Origin: Subtercola boreus
GTDB taxonomy: Bacteria; Actinomycetota; Actinomycetes; Actinomycetales; Microbacteriaceae
Length of the DNA: 64,000 bases
Direction of reading: 5' to 3'
Assembly: GCF_006716115.1 (NCBI RefSeq)
Contig: NZ_VFOO01000001.1
Span: 1,364,001-1,428,000 of the forward strand
Made by a program: the position numbers and the translations under genes. The notes below the pieces were generated by a model that had not been told where the DNA came from, ran no database searches, and saw only the letters and a program-made list of their open reading frames with translations. Positions 8,519 to 17,050 of the stretch are shown piece by piece (position 1 is the first letter of the stretch; each line of letters starts with the position of its first letter).

Positions 8519-9691
8519 ATGCCCTCACGACTCCCCGCGTCGTTCACGCGCTTCTCGGCACAGAACCTCGCCATCCTGGGGCCGCTCCGCGCGGGCACGG
8601 CCGATTCGAAAGCCGATCTCGCGAAGGTCACGGGCCTCTCCCCCTCCACCGTCACCGCCCGGATCGACGAGCTCATCGGGCTCGGACACGTGGTCGAGGT
8701 GGGCGACGGCGTCTCGCGCGGCGGCCGTCGCCCCCGCACACTGGCCCTCCGCCGCGACGCGGGAATCGTCGGCTGCGTCGACCTCGGCGTCGACCGCACG
8801 TCGATCGGCCTCGTGGACCTCTCGGGCGAACTGCTCGCGCGGAGAGACCTCGACCTCGACATCGCCAGCGGTCCCGACGTCGTGCTCGGCCAGGTCTGGA
8901 CGGCCCTCCAGGCTCTGCTCGCAAGCGACACCGAGCACTCCCGCCGACTCCTCCGCGGCGTCTCGGTCGGCGTGCCCGGCCCCGTCTCGGCCGAGAGCGG
9001 TCGGGTCGTCGCCCCGAGCCGCATGCCCGGCTGGAACGGCACGGATGTCGCCCGCATCCTCGGTGGCATCGCCGGCGTCCCCGTGCTGGTGAACAACGAC
9101 GCCAACCTGATGGCGGTCGGCGAGTTCGCGTGCGGCGACCGCTCGGAGCCCAACCAGGTCTTCGTCAAGGCCGGATCGGGTATCGGCTGCGGCATCATCG
9201 CCCGGGGCGAACTCTTCGTCGGCAGCCGGGGCGCCGCGGGCGACATCAGCCACGTCGCCGTGCCGGAAGCCCCGCCCGTGCCCTGCTCCTGCGGGCGCTA
9301 CGGCTGCCTCGACGCCCTGGCCAGCGGCAACGCCCTCGTGCGCGAACTGCAGAACGCCGGGCTCGAGGTCGCGAACGTCGAGGCCATGATCGCGCTCGCC
9401 CGCGATGCGGATCCCGTGGCCACCCGGCTGCTCCGCGAGGCGGGCAGCGTGACAGGCGGCGTGCTCGCGAGCATCGTCAACTTCTTCAACCCCGGCCGTC
9501 TCATCGTGGGCGGGGTGCTCAGCCAGTCTGAGGTGTTCGTGGCCGGCGTGCGCTCCACCCTCTACGCCCAGTGCCTGCCGATGGCCACGGACCAGCTCAC
9601 GATCACCACGCCTCTCCGGCCCGACGACTGCGGCCTGCTGGGCGCCGGCACCGTCTTCCTCGACCGCCTCTTCTCGGAACAGGGCCTCTGA
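8519..9691 (+). CDS. ROK family transcriptional regulator (NagC/XylR type)
   Basis: 390-residue repressor with an N-terminal winged helix (about 28-60: SKADLAKVTGLSPSTVTARI) followed by a ROK domain (VGCVDLG, SVGVPGPVSAESG, NNDANLMAVGE, AGSGIGCGI, SRGAAGDISHV, PCSCGRYGCLDALASG). Such proteins sense a sugar or sugar phosphate through the kinase-like fold. The Cys cluster for zinc is present. Divergent from the ABC/CutC-ROK/nagB/M81 operon, so it most likely controls it and itself through the 8397-8518 gap. AAAGAT 8 nt before the ATG could act as a -10 of a nearly leaderless transcript. Confidence 0.93.
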   Translation: MPSRLPASFTRFSAQNLAILGPLRAGTADSKADLAKVTGLSPSTVTARIDELIGLGHVVEVGDGVSRGGRRPRTLALRRDAGIVGCVDLGVDRTSIGLVDLSGELLARRDLDLDIASGPDVVLGQVWTALQALLASDTEHSRRLLRGVSVGVPGPVSAESGRVVAPSRMPGWNGTDVARILGGIAGVPVLVNNDANLMAVGEFACGDRSEPNQVFVKAGSGIGCGIIARGELFVGSRGAAGDISHVAVPEAPPVPCSCGRYGCLDALASGNALVRELQNAGLEVANVEAMIALARDADPVATRLLREAGSVTGGVLASIVNFFNPGRLIVGGVLSQSEVFVAGVRSTLYAQCLPMATDQLTITTPLRPDDCGLLGAGTVFLDRLFSEQGL

Positions 9692-9706
9692 GCGGGGACG
9701 AACCGC

Positions 9707-10336
9707 TCAGCGATCGTCGCCGTCCCGCAGGCCGGGCGGGGTGGCGCGGAAAGCGTCGATCGCGAGTTCGGCGAACCGGCGGGCGGCCAGCACGCGGCGC
9801 TCCGGCGTGGTGGCGGTGACTCCCCGGCCCGCCTGCAGGATCAGCACGAGGTCGTCGACCCCGGCATCGGCACGGAGCGCTCCCGCTGCCTGGGCGCGTC
9901 GGCAGAGTCCGGCGAGCGACCGGAGCATGCTCACCCGGTGTGCCGCGATCTCCTCGGAAGCGGGGAACGTCGAGAGAAAGGCCTCGGTGAAGCCCTGGTT
10001 GCGGGCGTTCAGCTCCCCGATGCGGCGGAGGAACATGCAGAAGCCCCGCCACGGATCACGATCTGCGGAAGCGTCTTCGACGATCTCCCGGCAGAGCCGC
10101 ATCTCGTCGGCGAAGGCGGCCTCGATCAGCGACGCCCTGGTCGGAAAGCGACGGTAGAGGGTCGCCGGCCCGACCCCCGCCTCGCGGGCGACGACCCGCA
10201 TCGGCACGTCGAGGCCGCGTTCGGCGAAGAGGGCGCGTGCGGCATCCAGCAGGCTCTCCCGGTTCTCCGCCGCATCGGCACGGAGCACCGGCGACGCGTG
10301 GGCTGCGGTGTGGATCTGAGACATCTGGTCGGTCAC
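9707..10336 (-). CDS. TetR family transcriptional regulator
   Basis: About 209 residues. The N-terminal helix-turn-helix is typical (RESLLDAARALFAERGLDVPMRVVAREAGVGPATLYRRFPTR at about 30-70, quoted here only by its ends: RESLLDAARA and TLYRRFP), with a variable ligand domain after it. The frame is open further upstream to 10477, but that would run through the palindromic operator and the divergent gene's control region. I prefer GTG 10336, preceded by GAAGTGAG; ATG 10324 is the alternative. Divergent from the oxidoreductase at 10425, which it probably represses. It ends 16 nt from the convergent ROK gene. Confidence 0.88.
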   Translation of the reverse strand: MTDQMSQIHTAAHASPVLRADAAENRESLLDAARALFAERGLDVPMRVVAREAGVGPATLYRRFPTRASLIEAAFADEMRLCREIVEDASADRDPWRGFCMFLRRIGELNARNQGFTEAFLSTFPASEEIAAHRVSMLRSLAGLCRRAQAAGALRADAGVDDLVLILQAGRGVTATTPERRVLAARRFAELAIDAFRATPPGLRDGDDR

Positions 10337-10353
10337 GGTTCTCACTTCAGCCA

Positions 10354-10373
10354 AACGGACGGGTGCGTCCGTT
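10354..10373. promoter_or_regulatory. Palindromic TetR-type operator
   Basis: AACGGACGGGTGCGTCCGTT is an 8-4-8 perfect inverted repeat between the divergent TetR gene and the oxidoreductase gene. Size, symmetry and position are those of a TetR-family operator that would control both promoters. Confidence 0.75.
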
Positions 10374-10424
10374 ACCGTCACTCTACATCGGCGTCTTCCC
10401 GGGCGCGATCGAGAGGACGCACCC

Positions 10425-11399
10425 GTGCAGGCAGTCACCATCCAGACATTCGGTGGAGCAGAGGGCCTCGCGCCCACCGAGGTACCGGACCTACAGCCCG
10501 CGGACGGTCAGCTCCTCATCGGCGTCGAGGCGATCGGAGTCGGCGGCGTCGACGCCATGATCCGCCGCGGCACCCTCGGCAGCTCGGCGTTCCAGCCCGG
10601 CCATATCCCGGGCAGCGAGGTGGCGGGGCGGGTGCTCGCGGTCGGCGCCGGAGTGGATGCCGCGTGGCTCGGTCGCCGCATCTGGGCATTCACCGGGGTC
10701 GGCGGCGGCTACGCCGAGCAGGCTGTCGCGGCACTCGACGACGTGACCGTACTGCCGGAAGGGCTGTCGAGCATCGATTCGGTCGCACTGGGCAGCGCGG
10801 GCCCCGTGGCGCACTTCGCCCTCGCGCACGCCCGGTTCGTGGCTGGCGAGAACGTACTGGTGCGCGGCGCCGCGGGGAGCATCGGAATCTCGGTGGTACA
10901 ACTCGCCGCCGCGGGCGGGGCGGGCCACGTTGCCGTCACGACCTCCTCGCCCGAGCGGGGCGACCTGTTGCGCGCGCTCGGCTCCGACCTCGTGCTCGAC
11001 CGGACGGGGCAGCGGATGATCGGCGGCACCGCCTCGCCAGAGACACGTTTCGACGTGGTGATCGACCTCATCGGCGGCGAAGCGCTGCCCGGCGTCTTCA
11101 ACCTCCTCGCCCCGAACGGCCGGCTGGTGTCGGTCGGGATCGTGGGCGGCCACCCGCCTGCAGATTTCGGCATGGCGCTCATTCGCGCATTCCAGCGCTC
11201 GCTGACGTTCTCGACCTTCAGTCTGAACACCGTGCCGGTGCCCGAACGCAACCGGGTGCGCGCCGAGTTGTTCACCGCCGCCGCGCGCGGCGAGTTCCGC
11301 GCGGTCGTGCAGGGGGTGCTGCCGCTCTCCGCCGCCGCCGATGCACACCGCCGGATGGACGCGGGAGAGGTGTTCGGCCGCGTCGTGCTCGCGCCCTGA
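10425..11399 (+). CDS. NADP-dependent quinone oxidoreductase (zinc-free MDR family)
   Basis: 324-residue medium-chain dehydrogenase/reductase of the quinone oxidoreductase type. It has a GroES-like N-terminal half (GHIPGSEVAGRVLAVG) and a Rossmann half with the nucleotide loop VRGAAGSIG. The catalytic and structural zinc cysteine clusters of alcohol dehydrogenases are absent. It probably reduces quinones or reactive carbonyls. GTG start with GAGAGGA 6 nt upstream. Expected to be induced when the divergent TetR protein leaves the shared operator, as in many TetR-MDR detoxification pairs. Confidence 0.9.
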   Translation: MQAVTIQTFGGAEGLAPTEVPDLQPADGQLLIGVEAIGVGGVDAMIRRGTLGSSAFQPGHIPGSEVAGRVLAVGAGVDAAWLGRRIWAFTGVGGGYAEQAVAALDDVTVLPEGLSSIDSVALGSAGPVAHFALAHARFVAGENVLVRGAAGSIGISVVQLAAAGGAGHVAVTTSSPERGDLLRALGSDLVLDRTGQRMIGGTASPETRFDVVIDLIGGEALPGVFNLLAPNGRLVSVGIVGGHPPADFGMALIRAFQRSLTFSTFSLNTVPVPERNRVRAELFTAAARGEFRAVVQGVLPLSAAADAHRRMDAGEVFGRVVLAP

Positions 11400-11452
11400 C
11401 CGGCACAGCACGGGTGGTGGAACGCCACCGAATCTGAGAGGAGAGACTGCGC

Positions 11453-13002
11453 ATGCGCCGGTCATCTTCACGCATCGCCACAGTCGCCGTCGCCACGGCA
11501 GTCGCGGCATCCATCGCCCTGACGATGCCTGCCACAGCCTCAGCCGCCGAGACCTACCCGAGCGACACGACTCCTCCCGACCTGATCGCCCTGCTTCAGG
11601 GATATGACTCGTTCTGGACATCCGACGGCACTCGGCCTACCAGAATGCCGACAACACCGGCTACGACCAGTCGATCACGATTTCGACCGCCCTCGGCTCG
11701 GTACTCGGCCCGCTCTACGTGAAGGGTCGCGAGAGCGGCGAACTCCCGTTGACCAGTGCGCTCATCAACAGTTCGAACGGCACCAGCGGCGCCTATGTCA
11801 GCACGGGCGCCGCGAAGGCGCACTTCAGCTACCCCCGTCCGTACCTGCCGACGGATCCCGCCACCCCCGCCGTGTCCGGCGACGCCGTCGCCTGCGCGCC
11901 AGACGTCGTCAACGCTTCGTCGCTCACGGCGAACCGTACGGGGAAGGCCTACACCGATGCGAACGGCAACCTGGACATCCTGCGCGTTCCGGCGACGGTC
12001 GACGCGACCCACGCGTTCTCCCCGAACGACGTGACACTGGATCCCGGCTACGGCACCGTGGGCATCTGCACGGGCGGCTCCTACCCGAGCGGCCACACCA
12101 CCACGGCATACCAGGCCGGCGTGACCCTCGCCACACTGTTGCCCGAGCTCGCGCCGGAGATCCTGGCCCGGGCATCCGAGGCCGGCAACGACCGCATCGT
12201 GCTCGGCGTGCACTACCCGCTCGACATCGTCGGAGGCCGCATCGGCGGTGAGGCCGCTCTCGCCGCCCGCTGGAGCGACGCCGAGTACCGCAGCGCGGCG
12301 CTGGAGCCAGCCCGCACCGAACTCGTCGACTACCTCGAGAAGGCGACCGGCAGCAGCATCGCCGCCACGATCGCCGCGGAGGCGCCGTACACGTCGAACC
12401 CGTACGGCGGGGCCGCGATCCCCGGCGGAACCTCCCAGATCGTCACCGATCTCGCCTCCGCCGTCGCAGTGTTCGCCGAGCGGGCCACCTACGTTTTCGC
12501 CCAGACGGGAACCGAGGGCCTCGCAGCATCCGTGCCCGCGGGGGCGGAGAATCTGCTGCTGACGACGTTCCCGACCCTGACCGACGCGCAGCGCACCTCG
12601 GTGCTCGCCCAGACCGAACTCGACTCGGGCTACCCGCTCGACGGCTCCGAAACGGCCGACGGGTCATGGCAGCGCCTCGACCTCGCGGCCGCCACCAGCG
12701 CCACGGTACAGCTGAAGGCCGACGATTCGGTCACGGTCGTCTCGACCGGCGGTGCGGCTGCGGTGCTGCCCGTCTCGGTGCCGACCGCCACGCCCACGCC
12801 CACGCCTACAGCAACTCCGTCGACGGCGCCGGTGCTGCCGACTGCGACGCCGACGGAGGGCGCATCCGGTTCCGGCTCGAACCTCGCGAACACGGGGTCG
12901 GATGTCGCAGCCGTCGCCCCCTGGACCGCCGGCCTACTCGGCCTCGGCCTTCTTCTCTCGGCCATCGCGGGAGTTCGCCGCCGCAGGCACGCGCGCAGCT
13001 GA
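11453..13002 (+). pseudogene. Class A (PAP2) acid phosphatase with LAXTG wall anchor, frameshifted
   Basis: The start (11453, strong GAGAGGAGAGAC ribosome site) gives a Sec signal peptide ending near TASAAE and continues to about 11635. The frame then has to move by one base. The downstream frame, open back through TGYDQSITISTALG, carries an intact class A acid phosphatase signature: KX6RP (KAHFSYPRP), PSGHT, and RIVLGVHYPLD (RX5HX3D). A Pro/Thr/Ala-rich spacer leads to a C-terminal sorting signal LANTG, a hydrophobic helix and RRRRHARS, fitting a class E sortase substrate. One missing base near 11630-11640 explains the break. No homopolymer lies there. It may be a true mutation or a sequencing error; the rest of the gene shows no decay. 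Confidence 0.85.
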
Positions 13003-13067
13003 TGCCCCGGCGCCCGGTTTAGCTGTATCTACAGCGACCGGGCGCCGTTCGGCGTACAGTGAAGAAC

Positions 13068-14114
13068 ATGAAAGCACTCCGTTATGTTGCCGTCGGCCAG
13101 GCTCCCGAGGTCGTCGAGATTCCCATTCCCACGCCCGGCCCCGGCCAGGTTCTGCTCAAAGTCACCGCGGGTGGCGTCTGCCACTCCGACGACTACGTGA
13201 TGAGCCTGCCCGAGAAGGACTACCTCGAGCAGGGCTACCCTCTGCCCATGACGCTCGGCCACGAGGGCGCCGGAATCGTGCACGAGATCGGCGAGGGCGT
13301 CGACTCGACCCTGAAGGTCGGCGACGCCGTCGCTGTCTACGGGCCCTGGGGCTGCGGTCGCTGCCACAACTGCTCGGAGGGCAAAGAGAACTACTGCACC
13401 AATGCGGCGGCAGAGGGAATCCGTCCTCCGGGTCTCGGCAGCCAGGGCTCCATGGCGGAGTACATGATCGTCGACAACGCCCGCCACCTGGTTCCGCTCG
13501 GCGACCTCGACCCGGTCAAGAACGTGTCACTGACAGACGCCGGACTCACTCCGTACCACGCCATCAAGCGTTCGCTGCCGAAGCTCGGCGCCGGCACGGT
13601 CGCGGTCGTGATCGGAACGGGCGGGCTCGGCCACGTCGGCATCCAGATCCTGAAGGCCCTCTCGGGTGCCACCGTCATCGCCCTCGACGTGAGCGACGAG
13701 AAGCTGAAGCTCGCGACGCACGTCGGTGCGGACCACGTCGTCATCAGCGACGCGGATGCCGCCCGGAAGATCCGCGACCTGACCGGCGGCCTCGGCGCCA
13801 ATGCCGTCTTCGATTTCGTGGGAGCGAAGCCGACGATCGCCCTCGCCCAGAGCATCGCCGCGGTCGAAGCCGACCTGACCGTGGTCGGCATCGGCGGCGG
13901 GTCGCTGGAGTACGGTTTCGGCTCGATCGCCTACGACGTTGCTGTGCGCATCCCCTACTGGGGTTCCCGCAGCGAACTGATCGAGGTGCTCGATCTGGCT
14001 CGCGCCGGAAAGATCGACGTCGAGGTGCAGGAGTACAGCCTCGACGACGGCCCGAAAGCGTACGCCGACCTCGCCGCCAGCACCATCCGCGGCCGCGCCG
14101 TCATCGTTCCGTAG
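13068..14114 (+). CDS. Zinc-dependent alcohol dehydrogenase (MDR family)
   Basis: 348-residue NAD(P)-dependent alcohol dehydrogenase. Catalytic zinc ligands lie in GGVCHSDD and GHEGAG, and the structural zinc lobe is intact (CGRCHNCSEGKENYC). The Rossmann loop is GTGGLGHVG. The substrate-binding half ends RGRAVIVP, as in AdhA/AdhP-like enzymes. TACAGT at 13055-13060 is a good -10 whose transcript would begin about at the ATG, so the gene is probably leaderless; GTG 13059 in the same frame would fall on the -10 and is less likely. Stands alone between the phosphatase and a YjbR-like gene. Confidence 0.92.
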   Translation: MKALRYVAVGQAPEVVEIPIPTPGPGQVLLKVTAGGVCHSDDYVMSLPEKDYLEQGYPLPMTLGHEGAGIVHEIGEGVDSTLKVGDAVAVYGPWGCGRCHNCSEGKENYCTNAAAEGIRPPGLGSQGSMAEYMIVDNARHLVPLGDLDPVKNVSLTDAGLTPYHAIKRSLPKLGAGTVAVVIGTGGLGHVGIQILKALSGATVIALDVSDEKLKLATHVGADHVVISDADAARKIRDLTGGLGANAVFDFVGAKPTIALAQSIAAVEADLTVVGIGGGSLEYGFGSIAYDVAVRIPYWGSRSELIEVLDLARAGKIDVEVQEYSLDDGPKAYADLAASTIRGRAVIVP

Positions 14115-14146
14115 CGCGCCGACCGGCCGTCGGGCAGACTGGGACC

Positions 14147-14533
14147 ATGGATCGGGTCTCGCTCGTCGATACAGCCCTGCGGGTGGCGGCGTCCTTTCCC
14201 GCCGTCACCCAGGGGCAGCCGTTCGGTGAGGGCGCCGAGGTCTTCAAGGTCGTCGGCAAGGTGTTCGCGATCGTGGACACCTCCGACGACGGCAGCGGAG
14301 CCGCGCATCACCATAGCCATTCCGTGATCACCCTGAAGTGCGCGCCGCCGCACGGCCGCTCACTCGTGCGGGACCACCCCGGCATCATTCCCGGCTACCA
14401 CATGAACAAGGAGCACTGGATCTCGGTCTGCCCCACCGACGACATCGACGAGACCCTGGTCGAAGACCTCGTCGGCAACTCGTACGACATCATCGTCGCG
14501 CAGCTCCCCCGTGCGAAACGCCCGAGCGCCTAG
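14147..14533 (+). CDS. MmcQ/YjbR family protein
   Basis: 128-residue protein of the MmcQ/YjbR family, small proteins with a CyaY-like fold often described as DNA-binding without a known role. Visible family features are the N-terminal LRVAASFPAVTQGQPFGEGAEVF-type segment (described by its ends LRVAASFPAV and GEGAEVF), VFAIVD, ITLKC and PGYHMNKEHWISV. CAGACT (14135-14140) sits 6 nt before the ATG, suggesting leaderless expression. A His-rich stretch (HHHSHS) lies at about residue 54-59. It is followed 19 nt later by the thioesterase gene. Confidence 0.85.
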   Translation: MDRVSLVDTALRVAASFPAVTQGQPFGEGAEVFKVVGKVFAIVDTSDDGSGAAHHHSHSVITLKCAPPHGRSLVRDHPGIIPGYHMNKEHWISVCPTDDIDETLVEDLVGNSYDIIVAQLPRAKRPSA

Positions 14534-14552
14534 CCGGAGGTAGTGTCGAACG

Positions 14553-15341
14553 GTGCCTGCCTACTTCGAGCCCCTCGGCGACGACCGCTACCGCCCGACC
14601 GCCGAGGCCGAAGGTGCCTGGAACCCGGGCGAGATCCACTTCAGCCCGCTCGGCGGACTGGTCGTGCATGCGATCGACAAGCACCGCGCTGAGCGGGCCC
14701 CGGGTGGCCCCGACACCAAGCTGCTGGGGCGGATCAGCTTCGACATCCTCGGATTCCTGGCCGACGATGTCTGCACCGTCTCGGTGCGCACCACGAGGCC
14801 CGGGCGCACGATCGAACTCGTCGAGGCCACCGTCGTCATCGGCGACCGGCCCGCGGTGCTGGCCCGGGCCTGGTTCATAGGGGCTTCCGACACCGCGATC
14901 GTCCGGGGCGGGGAACCCGATCCGATTCCCTCGCCGGAGACGGTCGAACCGCAGACGCTCTCGCACACCTGGTCGGGTGGCTTCGTCGCCTCGCTCGACG
15001 TGCGGGAGGTCGCGCCCCGGTCACCCGGCCGCGGCACGGTCTGGCTCAACACCGATGCGCAGCTCGTCGAGGGCGAGCAGGTGAGCCCTGCCGCATCCTT
15101 CATCGCCCTCGTCGACACGGCCAACGGGATCGCCGCCCGGGAGCCGGGCAGCGCGTGGATGTTCCCGAACGTCGACCTGACCGTCCACCTCTTCCGTCAG
15201 CCGCAGGGCAGCTGGGTCGGGCTCGACACGTCCGTCGTCTTCGGTGCGTCGGGCCTCGGTCTCACCAGCTCGGTGCTCCACGACGCGCACGGCGCCGTGG
15301 GACGCGCCGAGCAGCTCCTCACGGTGCGCCCGGTCCCCTGA
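14553..15341 (+). CDS. Thioesterase family protein (double hot-dog fold)
   Basis: 262 residues resembling TesB-like acyl-CoA thioesterases made of two hot-dog domains (first about 20-120, second about 140-260). Signs are the family-like segments FSPLGGLVVHAI, LGRISFDILG, PNVDLTVHLFRQPQGSWVGLDT and GLTSSVLHDAHGAVGRAEQ. It probably hydrolyses an acyl-CoA, with substrate unknown. TAGTGT (14541-14546) lies 6 nt upstream of the GTG start, the spacing of a leaderless transcript. Confidence 0.88.
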   Translation: MPAYFEPLGDDRYRPTAEAEGAWNPGEIHFSPLGGLVVHAIDKHRAERAPGGPDTKLLGRISFDILGFLADDVCTVSVRTTRPGRTIELVEATVVIGDRPAVLARAWFIGASDTAIVRGGEPDPIPSPETVEPQTLSHTWSGGFVASLDVREVAPRSPGRGTVWLNTDAQLVEGEQVSPAASFIALVDTANGIAAREPGSAWMFPNVDLTVHLFRQPQGSWVGLDTSVVFGASGLGLTSSVLHDAHGAVGRAEQLLTVRPVP

Positions 15342-15393
15342 CCCCCGGCCCTCCTCCCCTCCCGCGCCCCTCGCCCCCGCCCCGCGCCCCTGC

Positions 15394-15466
15394 GGGTTTC
15401 GCGCCGGTTCGTCGCTTCCGCGCGTGCGCGCCGGGGCGCGGAAGCGACAATCGTGCGCGGAAACCC
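15394..15466. terminator. Nested hairpin after thioesterase gene
   Basis: An inner 13-bp perfect stem (15411-15423 with 15436-15448, core GTCGCTTCCGCGC) sits inside an outer imperfect stem (around 15394-15404 and 15455-15466). Similar core sequence recurs at 62629-62676. It may act as a terminator for the thioesterase gene; there is no T tract. Confidence 0.55.
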
Positions 15467-15512
15467 TGTCGATGTAGTTGGATGGTGTCCCGACGAGGGG
15501 AAGGGCAACACG

Positions 15513-15953
15513 ATGACCGCCGAGGACGCCGCGAGCTTCAGCGCCGAAGAGAAGGCCGCGATGAAGGAGCGCGCGAAGGAGCTGAAGACAGCCGCGCGCC
15601 GGAAGGCCACGGGCGCGAAGGCCGATCCGCTCGCCGATCAGCTCGAGAAGATCGCCGAACTGCCCGAACCCGACCGCAGCACGGCCCGGCGCATCCACGA
15701 CATCGTCAGCGCCAGCGCCCCCGCCCTCACGCCGAAGACGTGGTACGGGATGCCCGGCTGGGCCCGCGACGGAAAAGTGGTCGTCTTCTTCCAGAGTTCC
15801 GCGAAGTTCAGCACGCGGTACTCCACCCTCGGTTTCAACGATTCGGCGGCTCTCGACGAGGGCGACATGTGGCCGACGTCGTACGCGATCGCCGAGCTGA
15901 CCCCCGAAGTCGAGGCCCGCATCGCCGACCTGGCGGCACGCGCGGCGAGCTGA
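15513..15953 (+). CDS. DUF1801/YdhG-like protein
   Basis: 146 residues. The C-terminal two thirds resemble the DUF1801 fold (RIHDIVSASAPALTPKTWYGMPGWARDGKVVVFFQSSAKFSTRY, by its ends RIHDIVSASA and FFQSSAKF), which includes YdhG and Fra-like proteins of unclear function. The N-terminal 50 residues are Lys/Ala/Glu-rich and probably helical. Start chosen at ATG 15513 because GAGGGGAAGGG lies 8 nt upstream. A single gene, convergent with the small membrane protein gene 38 nt away. Confidence 0.8.
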   Translation: MTAEDAASFSAEEKAAMKERAKELKTAARRKATGAKADPLADQLEKIAELPEPDRSTARRIHDIVSASAPALTPKTWYGMPGWARDGKVVVFFQSSAKFSTRYSTLGFNDSAALDEGDMWPTSYAIAELTPEVEARIADLAARAAS

Positions 15954-15991
15954 CACGGAGCCCGACGCCGACTCCGGCGCTGGCGCTGGCC

Positions 15992-16303
15992 CTAGAAGGG
16001 TGGATGCCCGTGCACCTGCCGGTACGCGCGGGCCCACCGGGAGCGGGCCGACGCCATCACGAGCAGCACGATGCCGAAGCCGCCGAAGATCACGAAGAGC
16101 AGCACGCCGAGGGCCACCGCGCCGCCGGCCCCCCGGCTGAAGAGGAACACGGCGAAGACGATCCCGGCGAGCAGCAGGAAGACGCCGAGCACGGCCTCAC
16201 TCGTCGGAGTCACCAGCGAGATCTTGTACCGGCCGGCAGGCTTGTCCCGGCTCAGCCAGGCGAACGGCTCGGGGGGCACGGCGCCCGGGCGCGTTCCGCT
16301 CAT
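15992..16303 (-). CDS. Small membrane protein with two TM segments
   Basis: 103 residues with two hydrophobic segments (about 36-55 and 60-84) and a basic C-terminus (ARSRWARAYRQVHGH). I do not recognise the family. It overlaps the upstream 229-residue gene by 4 nt (ATGA), so it belongs to the same operon as the WXG100 protein. A role in membrane attachment or protection linked to that protein is possible but unproven. Confidence 0.78.
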   Translation of the reverse strand: MSGTRPGAVPPEPFAWLSRDKPAGRYKISLVTPTSEAVLGVFLLLAGIVFAVFLFSRGAGGAVALGVLLFVIFGGFGIVLLVMASARSRWARAYRQVHGHPPF

Positions 16304-16989
16304 CGCTGGGGCAGCCGCACGAGGTCGGCGAGCCGGTCGAGCAGGGCCGCCGTGCTCGTGTTCTCGGTGCGCTCCTGCGTGACGCTCTCCCCGTCGGTCG
16401 CCCGCACGTCGGCGACATCCCAGCTGAAGACGCCGGCAGGGCGCACGAACAGGTTGCCCGTCACAGCATCTGCCGGACCCGTCCCCACCAGCTCCGTGCC
16501 GAAGTAGGCGACCCCCTCCGGGTGCCGGCGCGCGTTGTCGTCGATCACCTGCTTGAGCAGTGCGCTGTCGGCGGCCTCCGGCGCTTTCACCACCATCGAC
16601 CAGGTGCCCATCGACCCCGGCTGCAACAGCAGCGAGAGCTCAGGTGACTGCACGTAGAGCGCAGCCTCCGGCCCGGCCTCGTTCACCATCGCGATCTCGG
16701 TGAACCGCACGGCGTTCTGCAGCACTCCGATCAGCAACCGGATCCCGCCGCTCGGAACAAGAGCGTCCCCGTCGACGGTCAGCTCACCGCGCGCGATCAG
16801 GCTCGACGCACCGAGTGCCGCGACCTGGGGCGTCACGAAACCCGGCTCGACCTGCAGGAACCTCGACGCCCGCTCACGCGCCTCCTCGCTGCAGAGGGAG
16901 AGCGCGTAGGCGACCTCACCCGCTCCGAAGACGGCGATGTCGTCGAGTGACGCGGCGGGCGGGGCCGCCTGCTGCCAGGTGCTGGTCAT
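16300..16989 (-). CDS. Conserved hypothetical protein, partner of WXG100 protein
   Basis: 229 residues, acidic, no signal peptide or membrane segment. I cannot name the family. An N-terminal helical part (about 1-45) is followed by a beta-rich middle (GELTVDGDALVPSGGIRLLIGVL, by its ends GELTVDGD and IRLLIGVL) and a helical C-terminus. The size and general order are loosely like EspG chaperones of ESX secretion, which bind WXG/PE/PPE substrates; an immunity protein is another option. Lies 61 nt downstream of the WXG100 gene and is translationally coupled to the small membrane protein gene. Function unknown. Confidence 0.75.
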   Translation of the reverse strand: MTSTWQQAAPPAASLDDIAVFGAGEVAYALSLCSEEARERASRFLQVEPGFVTPQVAALGASSLIARGELTVDGDALVPSGGIRLLIGVLQNAVRFTEIAMVNEAGPEAALYVQSPELSLLLQPGSMGTWSMVVKAPEAADSALLKQVIDDNARRHPEGVAYFGTELVGTGPADAVTGNLFVRPAGVFSWDVADVRATDGESVTQERTENTSTAALLDRLADLVRLPQR

Positions 16990-17050
16990 TTCTGCTCCCC
17001 TGTCGAGAATGTGTACACGTGTCTTGGTTCAGGTGCGCTGCGGATGCCCA

